Shown here piece by piece: positions 1 to 6,507 of a stretch of DNA of 9,754 bases. The stretch's first letter is position 1; every line of letters begins with the position of its first letter. A model generated the notes under the pieces. It was not told where the DNA came from. It searched no databases and saw nothing but the letters and a program-made list of their open reading frames with translations. The translations under genes were made by a program, and so were the position numbers. Source of the stretch: Burkholderiaceae bacterium (lineage in GTDB: Bacteria > Pseudomonadota > Gammaproteobacteria > Burkholderiales > Burkholderiaceae); contig JAKONL010000514.1 in the NCBI GenBank assembly GCA_022701965.1, positions 1 through 9,754 on the forward strand. Direction: 5' to 3'.

Positions 1-22
1 CATGCATGCCTTGCACGTTGCC

Positions 23-27
23 GGAGG
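23..27 (+). promoter_or_regulatory. Ribosome binding site deciding the GTG 33 start
   Basis: GGAGG lies 5 nt before GTG 33. This placement fits initiation at GTG better than at the in-frame ATG at 6, which would put the purine-rich block inside the coding region. Confidence 0.6.
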
Positions 28-32
28 TGGAC

Positions 33-506
33 GTGGCAATTGATCGAACAGTTTTGACTCCGCAACAACGGCTCGCGATTTCTCGACGTGCACTGTTCAG
101 GGAGTTGGATTACGGTCCCGAAGAGGCTACGTCGATTTCCTTATCCGAGGATGGGCACAATGCGCCTGAAAGCGCACCATTCGTTCGTCAGAGGACTTCC
201 GATGGCTTTCTTTCCGGCTTTCCAGTTGTGGCGATAGCTCGAAACGTTGGAGAACGCTGGTGGAGACGTCACCCAGCAAATGCAATGGTCCAGGTAGCTA
301 AACCGATGCTCGCACGCTACGCGCGAAAGCAGCCCGCGAAGTTGATGGCCTATGCTGCAGGGACCGGAGCGTTGCTCGTCATATTGAGACCTTGGAGACT
401 GTTGTCTGTAACTGCACTTGTGGCTGCGGTGTTCAAGACATCCGACGTCGCGGACATGGTCACGACCTTGATGCATAGCAATATTCAAAAGTCGGACATA
501 GAATAG
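33..506 (+). CDS. Small membrane-associated protein of unknown function
   Basis: I do not recognise a named family with certainty. The protein has a polar N-terminal half, a Trp-rich stretch (ERWWRRHPA) and a hydrophobic C-terminal region: a first segment ending in ALLVILRPWRLL, then SVTALVAAVF, and a short polar tail. It resembles small Burkholderiales proteins that, as I recall, sit beside DUF883/YqjD-like and holin-like stress genes; this is inference. GTG at 33 is preferred because GGAGG at 23-27 lies 5 nt upstream, giving 157 aa. ATG at 6 is in frame (166 aa), but any ribosome site for it falls outside the window. It is the only plus-strand gene here and ends in TAG 19 nt before an intrinsic terminator. 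Its GC content is lower than that of the genes further right. A membrane association is inferred from the hydrophobic segments only. Confidence 0.7.
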   Translation: MAIDRTVLTPQQRLAISRRALFRELDYGPEEATSISLSEDGHNAPESAPFVRQRTSDGFLSGFPVVAIARNVGERWWRRHPANAMVQVAKPMLARYARKQPAKLMAYAAGTGALLVILRPWRLLSVTALVAAVFKTSDVADMVTTLMHSNIQKSDIE

Positions 507-524
507 CGACCTGCACAGGCATGC

Positions 525-550
525 AAAGCCCGGAATATCCGGGCTTTTTT
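525..550 (+). terminator. Intrinsic terminator between convergent genes
   Basis: A perfect 10-bp stem (AAAGCCCGGA / TCCGGGCTTT) with an ATA loop runs into six T residues at 545-550 on the plus strand. It sits 18 nt after the stop of the plus-strand gene. On the minus strand the same hairpin lies 8 nt after the stop of the BON gene, but its T run is only the three bases that close the stem. It should therefore terminate plus-strand transcription strongly and minus-strand transcription more weakly. Confidence 0.9.
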
Positions 551-558
551 ATAGGCTT

Positions 559-1026
559 TCACGAGTTGCCGAGGCGTACGATTATTTCGTTGTTCACCTT
601 CGATACATTGGAAACCGAATTCGCGATCTTCTCCGCTTTTGCGATGACTGCGGCTGACGGCGCATTCCCTTTCAACGTCACAACGCCTTTGGAAGTTTCT
701 ACGTCAAGCTGCGAACTGCTCAGTTCGGGGTCTCGAATGAATGTCGAGCGTATCTTGCCCGTGATGGCGATATCTTCAGCGTCGGTCGAGATCTTTTGCC
801 CAGCAGCTTTCAAGGTCTCTTGCAGCTTGGCCGACTTGACCTGCTCGCGCGCATCACCGGCCAATTCCCGAACGGTCGCCATGGTCTGGCCACCTGCTTT
901 CTCAGTCCGGGCAATGGCCGAATCCAATTGCTGTCCAACTGTGCGACCTTGAGAATCGTTGTCGCACGCAGTCAGCAGCAATGATGACATCGTGGCAAGA
1001 AAAGCCACGTGCCACACCTTGGACAT
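559..1026 (-). CDS. BON-domain lipoprotein
   Basis: A 155-aa exported protein. Residues 1-20 form a lipoprotein signal peptide with lipobox LTAC, so Cys21 is the predicted lipidated residue. Residues ~30-80 are polar and probably helical. Residues ~84-152 form one BON domain, recognisable from ITGKIRSTFI, DVETSKGVVTLKG and the final VNNEIIV. BON domains occur in envelope-stress proteins such as OsmY and DolP, where they bind phospholipid or partner proteins. Residue +2 after the Cys is Asp; in E. coli this marks inner-membrane retention by Lol avoidance, so a periplasm-facing inner-membrane position is possible but the rule may not transfer. ATG 1026 shares its A with the TAA of the upstream csbD-like gene (TAATG). 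No separate Shine-Dalgarno site is visible, so translation is probably coupled. It ends close to the convergent terminator. Confidence 0.88.
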   Translation of the reverse strand: MSKVWHVAFLATMSSLLLTACDNDSQGRTVGQQLDSAIARTEKAGGQTMATVRELAGDAREQVKSAKLQETLKAAGQKISTDAEDIAITGKIRSTFIRDPELSSSQLDVETSKGVVTLKGNAPSAAVIAKAEKIANSVSNVSKVNNEIIVRLGNS

Positions 1027-1223
1027 TACAGCTTGTCGACGCCGGTCTTGACGGCATCTTTGGCGTTTTCCTTCGTATCTCCATAACCGCTCTGGACCTT
1101 GCCGGACGCCTGGTCCACGTGCCCTTCGGCTTCGAGCTTCTCGTTGCCGACCACACGACCGGCAACTTCCTTGATCTTTCCCTTGACCTGGTCTACACGG
1201 CCTTCGACTTGATCCTTGTTCAT
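1026..1223 (-). CDS. CsbD-family stress protein
   Basis: A 65-aa hydrophilic, Lys/Glu/Gly-rich protein that starts MNKDQVEGRVDQ, a typical CsbD-family N-terminus. It contains two related blocks, EGRVDQVKGK and EGHVDQASGK, as usual in the family. CsbD was named as a general-stress (sigma-B) gene in Bacillus, and proteobacterial homologues (YjbJ) are abundant in stressed cells; the molecular role is unknown. The start is set by AGGA at 1232-1235, 8 nt upstream of ATG 1223. A longer in-frame start at 1280 is rejected because its GAGGAG abuts the ATG with no spacing and the extra 19 residues do not match the family. It is the first gene of a two-gene operon with the BON lipoprotein, joined by TAATG. 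Confidence 0.93.
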   Translation of the reverse strand: MNKDQVEGRVDQVKGKIKEVAGRVVGNEKLEAEGHVDQASGKVQSGYGDTKENAKDAVKTGVDKL

Positions 1224-1288
1224 GGCGATTTTCCTTTCAGTGGTGGATGAAACATGACTTCGACTCGTTCGCGAAGCCATCTCCTCAA

Positions 1289-1316
1289 TCTATAGACCAG
1301 GGTCGTTATCCGTCAT
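1289..1316 (-). promoter_or_regulatory. Possible sigma70-type promoter for the csbD-BON operon
   Basis: On the minus strand ATGACG (1311-1316; 4/6 to TTGACA) and TATAGA (1289-1294; 4/6 to TATAAT) are separated by 16 bp. This would give a leader of about 60 nt before the csbD start. It lies in the 129-nt gap after the DUF429 stop, the only spacer on this side large enough for a promoter. Both boxes are imperfect, so this is a suggestion only. Confidence 0.3.
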
Positions 1317-1352
1317 AGCCTGCGTCCCGAATGAACGTAGGACTTTGGAAGA

Positions 1353-2189
1353 TCAAGCCGTCAATATCCACCCTTCGATCGGATCGATCGACTGCGGCAA
1401 CCCGAACGGACGTCTCCCATCCTTCCCGGACGTGTTGCAGCGGGTCGCTGCCCACGCGGTCTGGACGAGGCAGAGTACCGCATCAAGAAGGTCACCCTGC
1501 GCATCGGCCAGCAACGCGTCGCGTTGCGTGTGCGTCACCGCCAAGCGCAGACCGAGGCGAGTCTTGCCGAGTTCGAGCGCGGAAAGCAGGTCTGCCCGGG
1601 CAACCCAACGTTCGGCGTTCTGGCGGGCGGCATCGTCTGCCTTGTAGCTGCGTCTGCCGAGCACTTCGCGCGCCAGCAACCCCGGATAGGCCTCCAGTGC
1701 GATTCGGCTCGCTCCAGCGGGCTCGTACAGCCCCGGTAGCGCAGCACCTGTTTCCAGAAGACGTGGTACGCCGGCATGCAACATGAAAGCCACCGGCGGG
1801 TTGACCCATTTCATCGAGGAGCTCGATCCCGCCGGCATGTCCGTCGAACGGTGTGCGAATTTGCGGCCGACAGGACGGCCATCGCAGAAAGCCGCGAACT
1901 CGTTGCGAATTTCCGTCCGTGACAGCTTGGCATAGTGCGCCATCAGCGCATGCCATTCCAAGGGCCATCCGAGTTGCACGACCAGCTCGCGCGGCAGGCC
2001 GAACGGAAAGTCGAAGCCGCCGATCCATGCCGGCTCTTCGCACATCCAGGCTGTCCACTCTTCGAACGTCGAGAAACGCAACAGTTTGGAAACCGTCACG
2101 CGCTTGTCGCGCACGGCGCCGAGCGCGACGACGATCGGCTTGCGCCGGGTCGGCGCGCTCGAGAAATCGCAGCCGAAAAGAATCGTCAA
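1353..2189 (-). CDS. DUF429 protein, predicted RNase H-fold nuclease
   Basis: With the start at TTG 2189 the product is 278 aa and begins MTILFGCDFSSAP, the usual DUF429 N-terminus. DUF429 is predicted to have an RNase H-like fold, but activity and substrate are unknown. Candidate acidic metal ligands sit in the expected blocks: Asp8 in GCDFSS, Asp60 in GGFDFPFG, Glu166 in EAYPG, and Asp233/Asp236 in GDLLDAV. The TTG overlaps the stop of the upstream BLUF gene (TTGA), and no good Shine-Dalgarno site precedes it, so it probably relies on coupled translation. The frame stays open another 52 codons upstream (ATG 2345), but those residues are low-complexity Arg-rich read-through inside the BLUF gene. 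It is the last gene of the folE-BLUF-DUF429 cassette. Confidence 0.85.
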   Translation of the reverse strand: MTILFGCDFSSAPTRRKPIVVALGAVRDKRVTVSKLLRFSTFEEWTAWMCEEPAWIGGFDFPFGLPRELVVQLGWPLEWHALMAHYAKLSRTEIRNEFAAFCDGRPVGRKFAHRSTDMPAGSSSSMKWVNPPVAFMLHAGVPRLLETGAALPGLYEPAGASRIALEAYPGLLAREVLGRRSYKADDAARQNAERWVARADLLSALELGKTRLGLRLAVTHTQRDALLADAQGDLLDAVLCLVQTAWAATRCNTSGKDGRRPFGLPQSIDPIEGWILTA

Positions 2190-2608
2190 TTGCGCCCGAC
2201 GATGGCGGCGGTCGCCATCAGTTCCTCGAGCAGCGCGAGCGACACCTTGCCCGAAACGGAATACGGATCGAGTTCGGCACGCGCCGAATAGCGCAACAGG
2301 GTCGATGCATGCACCTTGGAGAGTTGCACCTGCCCCATCGTCCACCCGCCGAAACGGCGCTCGTTGACTTCCTCGTAGTGGAGCAGTTCGACGTCCTTGT
2401 GCCTAGGGTCCCGCTGGATGTGTCCGTAGAGCGCATTCACCGCCACGCGGCCGCCCTCGATTGCCTGCAGGAAAACCCCGTTTCCGTAGCAGAGGATTCC
2501 GGTGATGCCGCAGGCCGGGTTGTGCGATCGGGACTGAGACAGGATCGCATTGATCGACGCCGTATCCGTATCGACGGCCCGGCTGGCGTAGAGAAGACGT
2601 ACGAGCAT
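2186..2608 (-). CDS. Stand-alone BLUF-domain blue-light photoreceptor
   Basis: A 140-aa protein with one BLUF domain (residues ~2-95) and a short helical C-terminal cap, with no attached output domain. BLUF domains bind FAD and sense blue light through a Tyr-Gln-flavin hydrogen-bond switch. The key positions are all present: Tyr7 (LLYAS), Asn30 (NPACGITGIL), Gln48 (FLQAIEG), Trp89 and Met91 (GGWTMG). These match AppA Tyr21, Asn45, Gln63, Trp104 and Met106 in order and spacing, so photoactivity is expected. Stand-alone BLUF proteins usually act by binding a partner protein. Its ATG lies 6 nt after the folE stop with no clear Shine-Dalgarno site, and its stop overlaps the DUF429 start. The partner is unknown. 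Confidence 0.95.
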   Translation of the reverse strand: MLVRLLYASRAVDTDTASINAILSQSRSHNPACGITGILCYGNGVFLQAIEGGRVAVNALYGHIQRDPRHKDVELLHYEEVNERRFGGWTMGQVQLSKVHASTLLRYSARAELDPYSVSGKVSLALLEELMATAAIVGRN

Positions 2609-2614
2609 GGTCGA

Positions 2615-3364
2615 TCAGCGCTTGCGCGGGAGGAGAGAGAGAAATTCACGCCGCAGGTTCGGGTCCTTCAGGAACACGCCGCGCATGACCGAGTTGATCA
2701 TCTTGCTGTCCATCTCCTTCACACCTCGCCATGCCATGCAGAAGTGCTCCGCCTCCATGACCAGCGCCAGACCGTCAGGCTGCGTCTTCTGCTGGATCAG
2801 GTCGGCGAGTTGCACCACGGCTTCCTCCTGGATCTGGGGCCGGCCCATGACCCATTCGGCGAGCCGCGCATACTTCGACAGACCGATGACGTTGGTGTGC
2901 TCGTTGGGCATGACGCCGATCCAGAGCTTGCCGATGATCGGGCAGAAATGGTGCGAGCAGGCGCTGCGCACGGTGATCGGACCGACGATCATCAGTTCGT
3001 TCAGATGCTCGGCATTCGGGAATTCCGTGAGTCTGGGCGCCGGCACGTAGCGCCCGAGAAACACCTCGTTCAGGTACATCTTGGCGACGCGGCGGGCGGT
3101 GTTGTCCGTGTTGTGGTCGTTGTCGACGTCGATCACCAGACTCTCCAGCACGCCCTTCATCTTGATCTCGACCTCGTCGAGCAAGGCGTCGAGATCGCCG
3201 GGCTGCAGGAAATCGGCAATGTTGTCGTTGGCGTTGAACCGCTTCTTCGCGGCGACCAGCCGTTCCCTGATCTTCACGGACATCGGCACACCTTCTCCGG
3301 ATGCATCCTGCCCGGCGATGTCGCCCATGGCGGGATCGGAGGTGGCGTCGAGTTTCATGAACAT
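2615..3364 (-). CDS. folE: GTP cyclohydrolase I
   Basis: Converts GTP to 7,8-dihydroneopterin triphosphate plus formate, the first step to folate and other pterins; cytosolic. The start is ATG 3364 (249 aa), with AGGA 7 nt upstream; a TTG at 3370 is too close to that site. In this numbering the zinc ligands are Cys136, His139 and Cys209. Other E. coli active-site equivalents are also present: His138, Ser163-Lys164 (VIGLSK), Gln179-Glu180 (RPQIQE), His207 and Arg213 (WRGVK). Two features set it apart from textbook FolE: a polar N-terminal extension, and CSHH where E. coli has CEHH. It is probably catalytically competent but of a divergent subfamily, perhaps a second copy beside a housekeeping folE elsewhere. 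It heads the cassette with BLUF and DUF429 and lies 59 nt after the preceding gene. Confidence 0.95.
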   Translation of the reverse strand: MFMKLDATSDPAMGDIAGQDASGEGVPMSVKIRERLVAAKKRFNANDNIADFLQPGDLDALLDEVEIKMKGVLESLVIDVDNDHNTDNTARRVAKMYLNEVFLGRYVPAPRLTEFPNAEHLNELMIVGPITVRSACSHHFCPIIGKLWIGVMPNEHTNVIGLSKYARLAEWVMGRPQIQEEAVVQLADLIQQKTQPDGLALVMEAEHFCMAWRGVKEMDSKMINSVMRGVFLKDPNLRREFLSLLPRKR

Positions 3365-3371
3365 GCACAAA

Positions 3372-3375
3372 TCCT
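3372..3375 (-). promoter_or_regulatory. Ribosome binding site fixing the folE start
   Basis: AGGA (minus strand) is 7 nt from ATG 3364, 13 nt from the next in-frame ATG at 3358 and 1 nt from TTG 3370. This favours ATG 3364. It is the only convincing Shine-Dalgarno site in the three-gene cassette. Confidence 0.6.
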
Positions 3376-3423
3376 AGCAGTGAAGTGGCGGGCAGTCGGC
3401 ACGCGGCGTTGCGCTGCCACGTG

Positions 3424-4182
3424 CTATCTGCCCGACAGCGAGAAGTCGGTCAGAAGCGGCAGGTGATCCGACATGCGTGCCCAGATCGGGCCTCGCGGGA
3501 CGCTGCAGGCCATCGGCACGAGTTGCCGTGCGTAGATGAAATCCAGCTGCGTGACGGGAAGCCGCGACGGATAGGTCAGCGTCGGCGGACCACGCAGATC
3601 GCTCGAGTCGCGCATGCCCATGGCGTTCATCGCATAGCGCATGCGGGCACCCCAGTCGTTGAAGTCGCCCGCGACGATCACCGCCTCGTCGTGCGGAATC
3701 TCGCGCTCGATGAATTCCCGCATCCGCGCGATCTGCCGCACGCGGCTGCCCTTGATGAGCCCCAGGTGCACGACGATGGCATGCACCGTGATGCCCTCCA
3801 CGTCGATCACCACATGCAGCAGTCCGCGTTGCTCGAAGCGGTGGTCCGAGATGTCGTGATGGTTCTGGCGCACGACGGGCCAGCGTGTGAGCAACGCATT
3901 GCCATGCTCGCCGTGACGCGTCACCGCGTTGGTTTCGTAAACCGCCGTATAGCCTTCGGGCGCGAGAAACTCCGCCTGCGGCATCTGCGGCCAGCGGGCG
4001 AACTGCTGCGCGCCCTGACGGTTCATCTTGCGCACTTCCTGCAGGCAGACGATGTCGGCATCGAGCTGCTCGATGGCGTGGCCGAGGTTGTGGATCTCGA
4101 GCCGGCGGGCGGGTCCGATGCCCTGGACGCCCTTGTGAATGTTGTAGGTCGCCACCCGAAAGGTGTTCGCGGTCGCGTTCAT
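3424..4182 (-). CDS. Endonuclease/exonuclease/phosphatase-family hydrolase
   Basis: A 252-aa protein of the metal-dependent EEP superfamily, which cleaves phosphodiesters in nucleic acids, phosphoinositides or other substrates. The catalytic blocks are present in order: Asn14 (ATYNIHKG), Glu49 (VCLQEV), His139 (VVHLGL), Asp173 and Asn175 (GDFND), Asp214 (QLDFIY), and Asp239-His240 (SDHLPL). There is no signal peptide, so it is likely cytosolic. The start is ATG 4182, which overlaps the nudB stop as ATGA; the longer open frame upstream is Arg-rich out-of-frame nudB and is not used. It is the last gene of the fmdB-DUF502-aspS-nudB operon. In related Burkholderiales, as I recall, a cardiolipin synthase gene follows; here folE follows instead. 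The substrate cannot be told from the sequence. Confidence 0.92.
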   Translation of the reverse strand: MNATANTFRVATYNIHKGVQGIGPARRLEIHNLGHAIEQLDADIVCLQEVRKMNRQGAQQFARWPQMPQAEFLAPEGYTAVYETNAVTRHGEHGNALLTRWPVVRQNHHDISDHRFEQRGLLHVVIDVEGITVHAIVVHLGLIKGSRVRQIARMREFIEREIPHDEAVIVAGDFNDWGARMRYAMNAMGMRDSSDLRGPPTLTYPSRLPVTQLDFIYARQLVPMACSVPRGPIWARMSDHLPLLTDFSLSGR

Positions 4183-4643
4183 GGCAGGAATTGTGGCAGC
4201 AGCAGGATGGCTTCGGCGTTCGAGGGAGAAAAGCAGGTGTCGGCGGCTTCGCGAAACGGCAGCCACTGCCAATCGATGTGTTCGCGCGGCGAGAGAACCG
4301 GAACGGTCCGCTGCGGCACGCGCAGCCCGAACAGGTGCTCGGTGTTGCGTGTCACGCCCGGCGCGTAGCGGGAGCGCCATTGCGGATAGATGTCGTAGAC
4401 GTTCTGCAACTGCCAGTCGCGCAGGCCGGGCGCCAGGTCGCTGCCGGGCCGGCAATCGATGCCGGTTTCCTCGCCCACTTCGCGAGCGGCCGTCAGGCGC
4501 AGATCCTCGTCGACGCTGTCCCTGCTGCCCGTCACCGACTGCCAGAACACCGACGACGTGTCGGCCCGGCGGATCAGCAGCACGTCGAGCGCCGGCGTGT
4601 GGATCACGACCAGTACCGACTCCGGAATCTTGAAAGCCCGCAT
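4179..4643 (-). CDS. nudB: Dihydroneopterin triphosphate diphosphatase (Nudix)
   Basis: A 154-aa Nudix hydrolase, similar to NudB, which removes pyrophosphate from dihydroneopterin triphosphate in folate synthesis and also hydrolyses dATP in vitro. The Nudix box spans residues 39-61, with Gly39, Glu46, and REVGEETG at 54-61 giving Glu55, Glu58 and Glu59 as the metal-binding core. The gap between the first Gly and the first Glu is six residues, not the five of the classic box, a small insertion that I believe is common in betaproteobacterial NudB. The start ATG 4643 lies 34 nt after the aspS stop, and upstream codons belong to the aspS tail in another frame. Its stop overlaps the next start (ATGA). 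It would act on the product of FolE, encoded about 1 kb downstream in a separate block. Confidence 0.9.
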   Translation of the reverse strand: MRAFKIPESVLVVIHTPALDVLLIRRADTSSVFWQSVTGSRDSVDEDLRLTAAREVGEETGIDCRPGSDLAPGLRDWQLQNVYDIYPQWRSRYAPGVTRNTEHLFGLRVPQRTVPVLSPREHIDWQWLPFREAADTCFSPSNAEAILLLPQFLP

Positions 4644-4677
4644 GGCCGGATCGGCACCGCTGCCGGACCGTCGACGC

Positions 4678-6495
4678 TCAGGCCGCCGGCTGGACGTTGC
4701 GCAGCTTGATATGCAGTTCGCGCAGCTGCTTCTCGTCGACCGGGCTCGGCGCCTGCGTGAGCAGGTCCTGCGCGCGTTGGGTCTTGGGGAAGGCAATCAC
4801 GTCGCGGATGGAGTCCGCACCCGTCATGAGCATCACCAGACGGTCGAGGCCGATGGCGATGCCGCCGTGCGGCGGCGCGCCGTACTGCAGCGCGTCGAGC
4901 AGGAAACCGAATTTGAGCTGCGCGTCCTCGGCGCTGATCTTCAGCGCACGGAACACCTTGCTTTGCACTTCCTCGCGATGGATACGCACCGAGCCGCCGC
5001 CCATCTCGATGCCGTTGAGCACCATGTCGTATGCCTTGGCGATGCACTTCTCGGGCGCGGTATCCATCAGGTTCTCGTGGCCGTCCTTCGGCGCGGTGAA
5101 CGGGTGGTGCACCGCGGACCAGCGCTGCCCTTCCTCGTCGAACTCGAACATCGGGAAGTCGACCACCCAGAGCGGCGCCCAGCGATCCTCGAACAGGCCG
5201 TTCTTGCGGCCGAAGGCGCTGTGGCCGATCTTCACGCGCAGGGCGCCGATGGCGTCGTTGACGACCTTTTCCTTGTCGGCACCGAAGAACAGGATGTCGC
5301 CGTTTCGCGCTCCCGTGCGGGCGATGATCTCGGCCAGCGTGGCGTCGTCGAGGTTCTTCACGATCGGGCTCTGCAGCCCGTCGCGGCCGACCGCCGCGTC
5401 ATTGACCTTGATGTAGGCCAGGCCCTTGGCGCCGTAGATCTTCACGAACTCCTGGTAGGCATCGATCTCGCCGCGCGACATGCCGCCTTCGGCACCGCCG
5501 CCGGGCACACGCAGCGCGACGACACGGCCGCCCTTCATGGTCGCGGCGTTGGAGAACACCTTGAACTCGACGCGCTTCATCAGTTCGGTGAGTTCGGTGA
5601 ATTCCAGCTTCACGCGCAGGTCCGGCTTGTCGGAGCCGTACTTGAACATCGCGTCGCCGTACGTCATCGTCGGGAACACCGGCAGGTTGATGTCCGCGGC
5701 CGCGCGGAAGACGTTGCGGATCATGCCCTCGAACATCTCGCGGATCTCCTCTTCCGCCATGAAGGAGGTCTCGATGTCGATCTGCGTGAACTCGGGCTGG
5801 CGGTCGGCGCGCAGGTCCTCGTCGCGGAAGCACTTGACGATCTGGTAATAGCGGTCGTAGCCGGCCACCATCAGCAACTGCTTGAAGAGTTGCGGCGACT
5901 GCGGCAGCGCGAAGAAGCTGCCGTCGTGCACGCGGCTGGGCACCAGATAGTCGCGCGCGCCCTCGGGTGTCGACTTGCCGAGCATCGGCGTCTCGATGTC
6001 GATGAATCCGTTGGCGTCGAGGAACTTGCGCGCCTCCATCGTGACCTTGTAGCGCAGCATCATGTTGCGCTGCATGGCCGGTCGGCGCAGGTCGAGCACG
6101 CGGTGCGTGAGGCGCGTGGTCTCGGAGAGGTTGTCGTCGTCGAGCAGGAACGGCGGCGTGACCGACGGGTTGAGCACCTTGAGCTCGTGGCACAGCACTT
6201 CGATCTTGCCGCTCTTCAGGCTGTCGTTGGTCGTGCCTTCCGGCCGGGCACGGACCAGGCCGGTGACCTGGATGCAGAACTCGTTGCGCAGGTCCTCGGC
6301 CACGGCGAAGGTCGCGGCACGGTCGGGATCGCAAACCACCTGGGCATAGCCCTCGCGATCGCGCACGTCGACGAAGATCACGCCGCCATGGTCGCGGCGA
6401 CGGTTGACCCAGCCGCACAGCGTGACGGTTTCGCCGATCAGGGCTTCGGTCACGAGGCCGCAATAGTGGGAACGCATTTGTGATCGGATGGCCAT
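4678..6495 (-). CDS. aspS: Aspartyl-tRNA synthetase, probably non-discriminating
   Basis: Class II aminoacyl-tRNA synthetase of 605 aa (E. coli AspRS has 590), cytosolic. It has an OB-fold anticodon-binding domain (~1-110), the class II core with the flipping-loop region ([15 protein letters not shown], 169-183), motif 2 ([14 protein letters not shown], 223-236), the bacterial GAD insertion (~290-430), and motif 3 ([15 protein letters not shown], 545-559). His36 and Gly87 match P. aeruginosa His31 and Gly83, residues tied to acceptance of tRNA-Asn as well as tRNA-Asp; E. coli has Leu and Lys. The enzyme therefore probably also makes Asp-tRNA-Asn for GatCAB. ATG 6495 has a weak GAG 5 nt upstream; ATG 6477 (MRSHYCG) is the alternative and matches the E. 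coli start. It lies 12 nt after the DUF502 stop, in the same operon. Confidence 0.98.
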   Translation of the reverse strand: MAIRSQMRSHYCGLVTEALIGETVTLCGWVNRRRDHGGVIFVDVRDREGYAQVVCDPDRAATFAVAEDLRNEFCIQVTGLVRARPEGTTNDSLKSGKIEVLCHELKVLNPSVTPPFLLDDDNLSETTRLTHRVLDLRRPAMQRNMMLRYKVTMEARKFLDANGFIDIETPMLGKSTPEGARDYLVPSRVHDGSFFALPQSPQLFKQLLMVAGYDRYYQIVKCFRDEDLRADRQPEFTQIDIETSFMAEEEIREMFEGMIRNVFRAAADINLPVFPTMTYGDAMFKYGSDKPDLRVKLEFTELTELMKRVEFKVFSNAATMKGGRVVALRVPGGGAEGGMSRGEIDAYQEFVKIYGAKGLAYIKVNDAAVGRDGLQSPIVKNLDDATLAEIIARTGARNGDILFFGADKEKVVNDAIGALRVKIGHSAFGRKNGLFEDRWAPLWVVDFPMFEFDEEGQRWSAVHHPFTAPKDGHENLMDTAPEKCIAKAYDMVLNGIEMGGGSVRIHREEVQSKVFRALKISAEDAQLKFGFLLDALQYGAPPHGGIAIGLDRLVMLMTGADSIRDVIAFPKTQRAQDLLTQAPSPVDEKQLRELHIKLRNVQPAA

Positions 6496-6507
6496 GGGAA
6501 CTCGTTT

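Noticed and set aside
1224..1280. Longer CsbD start at ATG 1280
   Set aside because: The GAGGAG directly abuts that ATG with no spacing, and the extra 19 residues do not fit the family, which starts MNKDQVEG at 1223 behind a well-spaced AGGA.
1319..1341. Inverted repeat between csbD and DUF429 as a terminator
   Set aside because: A 7-bp stem with one imperfect pair and a 9-nt loop, and no T run on either strand.
3370..3400. Promoter for folE with TAGGAT as -10 box
   Set aside because: The box coincides with the AGGA ribosome site, and transcription would start at the ATG; no -35 match was seen at the right distance.
1853..3466. Plus-strand open frame (537 codons) across DUF429, BLUF and folE
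   Set aside because: It spans three well-supported minus-strand genes and shows no domain; low-complexity Arg/His/Val composition indicates a shadow frame.
4459..6483. Long plus-strand open frame (674 codons) antisense to aspS
   Set aside because: It mirrors the aspS codons in the opposite phase. Its His/Val/Leu/Arg/Asp-rich, motif-free composition is typical of antisense frames in GC-rich genes, whereas aspS has all its motifs intact.
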